The notes beneath the pieces were generated by a model. That model saw nothing but the letters and a program-made list of their open reading frames with translations, had not been told where the DNA came from and did no database searches. From Desulfovibrio sp. ZJ209 (lineage in GTDB: Bacteria; Desulfobacterota; Desulfovibrionia; Desulfovibrionales; Desulfovibrionaceae): a stretch of 64,000 bases of DNA. This document shows, one piece after another, positions 58,675 to 64,000 of this stretch (positions are counted from its first letter, which is position 1; each line of letters begins with the position of its first letter). Made by a program: the position numbers and the translations under genes. Location: the NCBI RefSeq assembly GCF_011039135.1, contig NZ_JAAKEJ010000002.1, forward strand, positions 186,001-250,000, given 5' to 3'.

Positions 58675-59661
58675 CTAGATGACGGCCTCTTCGGAAGAGA
58701 TGGCGTCGCACTGGCGCACGGGGCGCCCGTGGAGCACGGGCACGGCGCGGGCGTCGAAGAACTCGCCGTACTGGAGCTGCACGTTGCCGGCGTCGGAGTT
58801 CTGGAGCTCCAGCGCGGTGAGCACGTCGCTGTTGGCGTACCAGACGGCCTTCTGGCGCAGGTGCTGGGGCATGCGGTTCTTGGCCTCGATGGTGAGCTTC
58901 TGGAGGTCCACAAAGCCGCCCTGGCCCTTGCGCTTGGAAAGCGCCGCCACAGGCACGTTGGCCACGCGCACCGCGGCGCGCCAGTCGCGCACGGCGAGGC
59001 CGCAGCGCCAGTTATATTTGTCGCCCACCACCTGGTACTTGCGGCCGTCCGGGTCCTGCGCCATGTAGGCGTTGAGGTCTTCGTGGGAGAGGCCGCCGGC
59101 GCTGCCGCGCGGGTAGATGCCGTGCACGGCCTGGGCGCCCCACGCCACCAGCCAGAGCGACGTGCAGGCCGTCTCGCGGCCGCCCGCGTCGAGCACGTTG
59201 TTGGCGTCCGCCGCGGGGTAGCGCATGGCGAGGCCGTTGAACTCGTCGGGATTGACGTTGCTGTCGCCATAAAACAGCGTCGCGGCCACCTTCTGGCGCA
59301 TGGCCTCGGCGAAGGCCACGCCCTCGCTCATGCGGAAGGCGCGGTCGCGGCCGCCGTAGAGACGCAGCTCCTCCACGTCCAGCTCCATGATGGCCTCGAG
59401 GATGCCGCAGCTTTCCTTGACCTGGCTCCACTGCGACTTGGAGGGCGGCGTGCCCTGGTAGAGCCGGCGCCAATACACGGCCGGCAGGCCGGTGCGGATG
59501 CGCGTCAGGTGGCCGTCGGACTGGTTGGCCTCCATCCACGGCACATCGTCCATGATGTCGTTGGTCTTGTTCATGAGCTCGATGATCTGCCCGGCCTTGC
59601 CGCCGCGGTAGAACTGCTCCATTTCGGCGAGCGTGGCCACGAAACCGAGCGTCTGGGACAT
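58675..59661 (-). CDS. Major capsid protein, BPP-1-like
   Basis: 328 residues. HK97-fold major capsid of the BPP-1/P22-remote podovirus group: ELMNKTNDIMDDVPWMEANQ, LPAVYWRRLYQGTPPSKSQW, FRMSEGVAFAEAMRQKVAAT and FYGDSNVNPDEFNGLAMRYP are the typical conserved segments. AAGGAG lies 6 bases before the ATG. The 128-base upstream gap contains a 16-base fragment of the host dispersed repeat (module M5). Confidence 0.85.
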   Translation of the reverse strand: MSQTLGFVATLAEMEQFYRGGKAGQIIELMNKTNDIMDDVPWMEANQSDGHLTRIRTGLPAVYWRRLYQGTPPSKSQWSQVKESCGILEAIMELDVEELRLYGGRDRAFRMSEGVAFAEAMRQKVAATLFYGDSNVNPDEFNGLAMRYPAADANNVLDAGGRETACTSLWLVAWGAQAVHGIYPRGSAGGLSHEDLNAYMAQDPDGRKYQVVGDKYNWRCGLAVRDWRAAVRVANVPVAALSKRKGQGGFVDLQKLTIEAKNRMPQHLRQKAVWYANSDVLTALELQNSDAGNVQLQYGEFFDARAVPVLHGRPVRQCDAISSEEAVI

Positions 59662-59726
59662 GTGGGCTCCTTCTTGGATTGGTATTGTGGGTTGGGATGC
59701 GTCCCTGCTGCACTTGCTGCTTCTGA

Positions 59727-59742
59727 AATGCCGAAATTATCC
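59727..59742 (-). repeat. Fragment of dispersed repeat module M5 upstream of the capsid gene
   Basis: Plus strand AATGCCGAAATTATCC, identical over 16 bases to copies A (inverted) and B. It lies 66 bases before the capsid start in the same orientation relative to the gene as in copies B, C and D. Confidence 0.7.
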
Positions 59743-59789
59743 TCGCTGGCATTCCTTCGCAGCTCCTGGCTTGAGCGCTTTCACCCCTT

Positions 59790-60275
59790 TTACGAATGCC
59801 AGTTGGGATACATGCGCTCCTCCAGAGGGGCGAGGCCGCCTTCAGGGGTGCCGGGCGCGGGCACGTCCTCCATCACCGCGTCGGCGAGGCGGTTGAAGAA
59901 GCGCACGATGTCCGGGTGATTGCCGTAGCCCGAGCTCTCGAGCAGGCGCCCGATGCGGCCGCCCGTATCAAAGCGCCCGAGGGCGAGCTGCGCGCGGGCC
60001 ACGCTGGCCTCGAAGCGCTCGCCGCCGAGCTCGGGGTCGCGCGCCACCTCGTCCCGCCAGGCTTCCACGCGGGCGCGCCACTGCTCGCGCTGCGCCGCCT
60101 CGTGCCGGCGGAGCACGCCTTCCAGCCGGGCCGCGTCGTCGGCCGCGCCGGCTTCGGCCACGGGCGCGGCGCCCTCCCGCGGGGCCGCATCCGCCTCACC
60201 GGGCACGAAGCCCGGCAGGGGGATGTCGGGCGCTTCGGCCTCAGGCCCGGTTGCCATTTCCGTCACTTCCATCAT
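59790..60275 (-). CDS. Putative scaffolding/protease-type head protein
   Basis: 161 residues between Bbp19-like and capsid genes, where podoviruses encode scaffold or maturation proteins. Acidic Ala/Pro-rich N-terminus, a charged helical middle (RRHEAAQREQWRARVEAWRD) and a C-terminal LLESSGYGNHPDIVRFFNRL motif that recurs in proteins annotated as phage head scaffold or protease. No catalytic triad is evident, so scaffold is the better guess. ATG at 60275 or 60272. Confidence 0.55.
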   Translation of the reverse strand: MMEVTEMATGPEAEAPDIPLPGFVPGEADAAPREGAAPVAEAGAADDAARLEGVLRRHEAAQREQWRARVEAWRDEVARDPELGGERFEASVARAQLALGRFDTGGRIGRLLESSGYGNHPDIVRFFNRLADAVMEDVPAPGTPEGGLAPLEERMYPNWHS

Positions 60276-60582
60276 CGTCCTCCCGTGTGCGCAAAAGGTT
60301 GGGGAAATGCGCCGGATCCGCGGCTTCCAAAAGGCGCAGGAGCCGCATGCCCACCTGCCTGGCGCCCTCGGCGAAGAGCAGGCGCTCGGCCAGGGGGGGC
60401 GCCCCGGGCGCCGGCGCCTCGGCCTCGAAACAGCGGCACAGGGCGAGCAGCCAGCGCAGGAAGGCCCGGCCCTCCGGCCCTGCCATGAGGCCGTTCACCG
60501 CCACGGCAAGGCGCGCCTCCTGCCGGCGAAGGACATCCTCCGGCCCGGGCGCCGTCTCCTCCGCGAAGATGCCGGCGCTCAT
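60241..60582 (-). CDS. Bbp19-like phage protein
   Basis: 113 residues. The core GRAFLRWLLALCRCFEAEAP, then AERLLFAEGARQVGMRLLRL, fits the Bbp19-like family (small helical proteins in BPP-1-type phages, function unknown). Its start overlaps the portal stop (ATGA), and its end overlaps the scaffold gene by 35 bases. Confidence 0.65.
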   Translation of the reverse strand: MSAGIFAEETAPGPEDVLRRQEARLAVAVNGLMAGPEGRAFLRWLLALCRCFEAEAPAPGAPPLAERLLFAEGARQVGMRLLRLLEAADPAHFPNLLRTREDDDGSDGNGNRA

Positions 60583-62345
60583 GGCCGCGCCTCACCATGC
60601 GCCCCCGCCTCGAGCAGGCGCGCGAGCGCGTCAAGGGCGCTTCCCTCCGTACCGTCGGGGAGCGTCAGCTGGCTTCGCGCCAGCCGCTCCACCATGCCCG
60701 TGGCCTCGCCGGCCAGCTTGAGCGCCTCGCCCTGGCCCGCGCTTTTGGCGCGCTCCTGTCGCAGGGCGTCGCGCTCCTCCTGCGGGCGCGTGAGGCTCAC
60801 GGGCAGCCCCAGGCTGTCGGCGTAGGAATCGAGCAGCCTGTCCACATTGAGGCAGTCCAGCGCCTCGGGCCACGCGCCTGCCGCGCGCCGGGCCATGTCG
60901 AGGAAGCGGTCGGCCGCGCCCATGCCCACGATCTTCTGCGCCTGCGCGAGCAGGGAGACGAATTCCACCTTGAGGCGGCGCCCGGCGAGCTCCGGCGGCG
61001 TGGGCGGCAGCATGTCGAGCTCGCGCATGAGCTCGAAGGTGCGGTCGATGAGCGGCAGGAAGAGCTCGTCGTGCAGCCGCTCCAGCACCGGGCCGATGAG
61101 CACGAGCTTTTCCTCCTCGCGGGCCGCGATCTCGCTGGCCGTGACCTGACTGCGGCCCTCCAGCACCAGCTTGAAGAGGTCGTTGTACAGCCCCTGGCGG
61201 ATCTGGTTCTGCACCGATTCCATGGCTTTGCGCGCCGTGGCGAGGTCGGGCCGCACCTGGAAGAGCGGGGTGGCCGCCTGTGGGCTCTGGCCGGGCACGC
61301 TGTCCACGTAGTTGATGGCCCCGGGCGTCAGGTCGAGCCCCACCGAGCGCAGGCCCGCGGCCACGCTCATGGGCGGGTCCACGGCCTTGTGGATGGCCTT
61401 GAGCGTGGTTATGCCCATCTGTTGCAGCATGCGGCAGTCGGGCAGGGCGTCCATGGCCGGCGAGCGGCCGTAGACATCATTGCCCGCCGCGTCCCAGCGC
61501 GGGCCGAAGCCCGGGAAGGCCCGGAAGCCGGACACGCGCAAGGGATGCGCGCCCTCGCGCCCCTCCAGCCAGTGCAGGGAGGCGAAGGCCATGGACGCGG
61601 CGTCCACGCGGCCGGGGCGCCGCTCCGCCCGCGGAAAGACCGCCTGGGCCACGGCGAAGCGCGCATCCGGCGTGCGGGAAAGCGCGGCGCGCATGTCTTC
61701 CGGCAGGGCCTCCGGCCCGAAGGCCGCGGCCATCTGGCGCAGGCTCATGAAGACCCGGCGGAAGACCGTGTCCACCCGGCGGCGCTCGTTCACGTCCAGC
61801 GCGTACTCGCCCGCGCAGAGCGGCACGAAGCTGAAGCCCCAGCGCGGGTCGGCCAGCTCGAAGGCGAAGGCCGTGCCGAAGGTGCCGAGCTCCGCATAGA
61901 GCGTGTGCATGACGTTGTAGAAGTTGGAACGGTGGAAGACCACGCGCATGCGCGAGGCGCATTCGTCGAGCCATTCCTGCCCCTGCCGGCTTTTGGCGAG
62001 CTCCGCGTCGTCGAGCGAAAGGCGGAACCACGGCCGCGCCGGGCTCGTGAGGCCGCCCTGCAGCCCGGCCGCGAGCACCCGCATGGCGAGGATGCCCGTG
62101 GCGTCCACGAGGCGGCTGTTGAGCATGGGGCCGCGCTCCTCGCCCGCGCGCTCCCGCTCCGTGTCCAGCCTGAAGCGCGTGGGCAGGAAGTGCTCGGCGA
62201 GGCTCTTCCACGCGCCTTCCCACGGGGCGCGGCGGCGCAAAAGCTCGCGGTGGCGGCGCGCGAGCCTCGCCACTTCCGCGCGCAGGCGGCCGCCGCTCTC
62301 GCCATCCTCCGCGGCCCCGCCGTCCGCACAAGCCTGTGTGCGCAT
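60579..62345 (-). CDS. Phage portal (head-tail connector) protein
   Basis: 588 residues from the ATG after AAGGAGGAGAGG. Typical podovirus portal layout: APWEGAWKSLAEHFLPTRFR near the N-terminus, SRLVDATGILAMRVLAAGLQ, SPARPWFRLSLDD, FGTAFAFELADPRWGFSFVP, MGITTLKAIHKAVDPPMSVA and a C-terminal TASEIAAREEEKLVLIGPVL segment. It forms the dodecameric ring through which DNA is packaged. An upstream in-frame ATG (62360) lies within the ribosome site. Confidence 0.9.
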   Translation of the reverse strand: MRTQACADGGAAEDGESGGRLRAEVARLARRHRELLRRRAPWEGAWKSLAEHFLPTRFRLDTERERAGEERGPMLNSRLVDATGILAMRVLAAGLQGGLTSPARPWFRLSLDDAELAKSRQGQEWLDECASRMRVVFHRSNFYNVMHTLYAELGTFGTAFAFELADPRWGFSFVPLCAGEYALDVNERRRVDTVFRRVFMSLRQMAAAFGPEALPEDMRAALSRTPDARFAVAQAVFPRAERRPGRVDAASMAFASLHWLEGREGAHPLRVSGFRAFPGFGPRWDAAGNDVYGRSPAMDALPDCRMLQQMGITTLKAIHKAVDPPMSVAAGLRSVGLDLTPGAINYVDSVPGQSPQAATPLFQVRPDLATARKAMESVQNQIRQGLYNDLFKLVLEGRSQVTASEIAAREEEKLVLIGPVLERLHDELFLPLIDRTFELMRELDMLPPTPPELAGRRLKVEFVSLLAQAQKIVGMGAADRFLDMARRAAGAWPEALDCLNVDRLLDSYADSLGLPVSLTRPQEERDALRQERAKSAGQGEALKLAGEATGMVERLARSQLTLPDGTEGSALDALARLLEAGAHGEARP

Positions 62346-62356
62346 CCTCTCCTCCT

Positions 62357-62578
62357 TCATTGGCCGAGCAGGGTCTTGCGTTCCTCGCTGCGGGCCCGGG
62401 CCAGCGGGCTCGTGGTGATGGCGCCGCCGATGCCCGCGGCCTTGGCCGCCTTGTCGCGCTGGTTCTGGCGCGCCGCCGTGGCCGCCTCGGTGACGGGCTT
62501 GGCCACCTCCTGCTTGGGCGCGGGCGTCACTTCCGGCACGCTGGGCGTGCTTGAGCTCATGCCTCCTCCAAATCCCAT
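62357..62578 (-). CDS. Small phage protein before the portal gene
   Basis: 73 residues: Ser/Pro/Val-rich N-terminus (SSSTPSVPEVTPAPKQEVAK) and a basic helical C-terminus (AATAARQNQRDKAAKAAGIG) ending KTLLGQ. Small proteins of this type with a -x-TLLG- end are found beside portal genes of podoviruses; function unknown. AAGGAGGG lies before the ATG; the start lies 22 bases inside the upstream gene. Confidence 0.55.
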   Translation of the reverse strand: MGFGGGMSSSTPSVPEVTPAPKQEVAKPVTEAATAARQNQRDKAAKAAGIGGAITTSPLARARSEERKTLLGQ

Positions 62579-63099
62579 GATCCCTCCTTGGGTGTATGCG
62601 TGTGGTGCGCGCGGGCCGCCCACTCCGCCCGGGAGAGGCTGACCAGCACGCCGTCCACAAAACGGCCCTTGCGGGCGTAAAAGCAGGCCCCGGCGAGGCG
62701 CCCGAGCACGCGGAAGCCGCAGGCCCCGGCCAGCCGCCACGCATGGCGGTTGGGCACAGGGCAGATGCCGGCGATGCCGGAGCACTCCGTCTCCCGGAAG
62801 ATCCAGGTGAAGCCGCCGGCCGCCATGGCCGGGGCCTCTCCCGCGCTCTCCCTGAAGGTCGTGAAGTCGAATTCCAGCAGGTTGCCGCGCCAGGGCGTGA
62901 ACAGGCCGCAGGCGCAGAGGCGCCCCAAGGCGTCCTCGCAGCGCAAAAGCAGGCCCCGGGCCGTCACCTCGCGCCAATCGTCCAGCGTGGGCTCGGCGAA
63001 GGCATACATGGCGCAGCCGAGCAGCCCCTCGCGGCGCATGCGGAGAAAGGGCTCGTCGCGCTCGGCGTCCGTGACGGCGGGGCGATAGCTGAAGTTCAT
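62557..63099 (-). CDS. GNAT-like acyltransferase-fold phage protein
   Basis: 180 residues. Fold pattern of GNAT proteins near phage terminase genes (DUF2824-like): EDALGRLCACGLFTPWRGNL, FTWIFRETECSGIAGICPVP and NRHAWRLAGACGFRVLGRLA, the last typical of the final GNAT helix (N-x-x-A-x-R-x-x-x-x-x-G-F). No proper acetyl-CoA loop RxxGxG is obvious, so it may be inactive or non-standard. The start overlaps the terminase stop (ATGA). It is the second GNAT-type gene in this late operon. Confidence 0.6.
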   Translation of the reverse strand: MNFSYRPAVTDAERDEPFLRMRREGLLGCAMYAFAEPTLDDWREVTARGLLLRCEDALGRLCACGLFTPWRGNLLEFDFTTFRESAGEAPAMAAGGFTWIFRETECSGIAGICPVPNRHAWRLAGACGFRVLGRLAGACFYARKGRFVDGVLVSLSRAEWAARAHHTHTPKEGSWDLEEA

Positions 63100-64000
63100 G
63101 GCCGGCCTCCCTGCTCCCCGAAGATGTCGTAGCCCGTGCGCGCCCGGCCCGGCGCGAGGGCCCCGGCGGCGCTCCCGGGCCGGAAGCCCGTGGCCGCATA
63201 GCGCAGGGCGTCCGCCGCGTGGCTCGTCCAGTCATGGAGCGGGCCCGTGGCCTCGCCGTGGCGCCGCCACTGGCGCCGGTAGGCCCGGAGCGCGCGGATG
63301 CCGGCGGCGCAGTGCATGGCATCGAACCAGAGCCGCGGGATGCGCCTGCGCGTGGCGTCGATGCCGTCCGCGAGCGAAAGGCCCGGGGCCACGCTGAAGC
63401 GGATGCCGAGGGCGGCCGCGCTTTCGAGGCGGCTCTGCCCGGTGCCGAGCTCGCGCACGCGGATGTCGCGCGGGGCGATGTGCTCCCCGTAGACGAAGCC
63501 GCGCCCGGCTATCCCCGAAAGGTCCGCCGGCGCCGGGGAGCCCGCGGGCTGCGCCTTGAGCCCGAGCACCCGCGCATAATGGGCGAGCCCCTCGCCGCCG
63601 GCCTCGTAATAGTCGAGCATGCGCCACGCGCCCGAGGGCTCGGCCTGGAAGAACCAGATGGCCGTGGCGTCGTCCATGCCGAGGTCCCACGCGGTATGCA
63701 CGGGGAGGGCCGGGTCCGGCGCAAGGCGCGTGATGCGCCCCTCCCCCTCGGCGGCGTCCAGCAGGGCCGCGTAATAGGCCCCGCGCAGGGCGGCCGCGAA
63801 GGAGCACTCGAACTCCTGCCGGTATTCGCTCTCGTCCATGGCGCGCCGCGCGGCGGCCAGCTCCGCCTCGGGCAAATAGCCCGTGGCCGAGGCCGGAAAG
63901 CGGAAGCGCGACCACAGCCCCGTGGCGTCGGCACCGGCCTCCTGCCACACGTCATGGAGCAGGTTTTCCGTGCCGCGCGGCGTGCCGCAAAAGAGCGCCC
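63096..64000 (-). CDS. Phage terminase large subunit, C-terminal part (5' end outside window)
   Basis: About 301 residues are in the window; the frame is open to base 64000, starting LFCGTPRGTENLLHDVWQEA (the end of the ATPase domain, with the G-T-P-x-G coupling motif). The nuclease domain follows: VHTAWDLGMDDATAIWFFQA holds the first acidic metal ligand, and SHAADALRYAATGF near the C-terminus holds the last. It cuts concatemeric DNA and drives it into the head. Confidence 0.9.
   Translation of the reverse strand, partial: ALFCGTPRGTENLLHDVWQEAGADATGLWSRFRFPASATGYLPEAELAAARRAMDESEYRQEFECSFAAALRGAYYAALLDAAEGEGRITRLAPDPALPVHTAWDLGMDDATAIWFFQAEPSGAWRMLDYYEAGGEGLAHYARVLGLKAQPAGSPAPADLSGIAGRGFVYGEHIAPRDIRVRELGTGQSRLESAAALGIRFSVAPGLSLADGIDATRRRIPRLWFDAMHCAAGIRALRAYRRQWRRHGEATGPLHDWTSHAADALRYAATGFRPGSAAGALAPGRARTGYDIFGEQGGRP

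Noticed and set aside
52377-64000. Diversity-generating retroelement as in phage BPP-1
   Set aside because: No reverse transcriptase frame and no template/variable repeat pair were found in the window; it could still lie beyond base 64000.

Overview
The window looks like a chromosome segment of a high-GC sulfate-reducing bacterium of the Desulfovibrio group (Desulfovibrionaceae), inferred from content only. The pointers are a tetraheme c3-type cytochrome beside an NtrC-type two-component system, the NiFe-hydrogenase maturation gene hypF, a TauE/SafE anion exporter with companion small proteins, and the general gene repertoire. Coding density is high, most starts carry clear AGGAGG-type ribosome sites, and many genes are chained by 4-base ATGA or GTGA overlaps.

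Layout. 1-3000: end of an MFS transporter, an MscS channel, an AhpD/CMD-like protein and a secreted beta-propeller. 3068-8722: a LysR regulator, then a complete livKHMGF branched-chain amino acid ABC transporter closed by a strong terminator. 8864-9286: a YbjQ-like gene behind a sigma-54-type promoter. 9950-14912: a tight six-gene minus-strand operon (aldolase, epimerase, CMP-sugar synthetase-like, acyltransferase, HAD phosphatase, lipoprotein) that may make and activate an unusual 2-keto-3-deoxy sugar for the cell surface. 15593-24050: hypF, the SRP RNA, an orphan RND adaptor, speA and a cobU cluster. 24058-33527: an MFS transporter, a phosphohistidine-swivel protein, the TauE/SafE operon and small membrane, SEC-C and Cys-rich genes. 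33538-42832: pgi, a sensor kinase with its sigma-54 activator, cytochrome c3, htpG, lepA and a small zinc-finger protein.

42911-47929: a GtrII-like glucosyltransferase with a 21-copy dinucleotide tract just after its start codon, divergent from the str operon (rpsL-rpsG-fusA). In this copy the good start codon is out of frame with the enzyme, the hallmark of a phase-variable gene in the OFF state. 48054-52313: glnS, a PaaK-like CoA ligase, a small unknown gene and a RidA protein. 52377-64000: late genes of a podovirus-type prophage related in layout to Bordetella phage BPP-1, all on the minus strand and running off the right edge in the terminase gene.

Four intergenic regions (about 9.6, 15.0, 25.4 and 30.8 kb) carry copies of one modular, hairpin-rich repeat. 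One conserved end block of this element lies 64-91 bases upstream of start codons, and a fragment of the same block lies 66 bases upstream of the prophage major capsid gene. The phase-variable glucosyltransferase, this repeat family and the sugar-nucleotide operon are the parts most worth following up.
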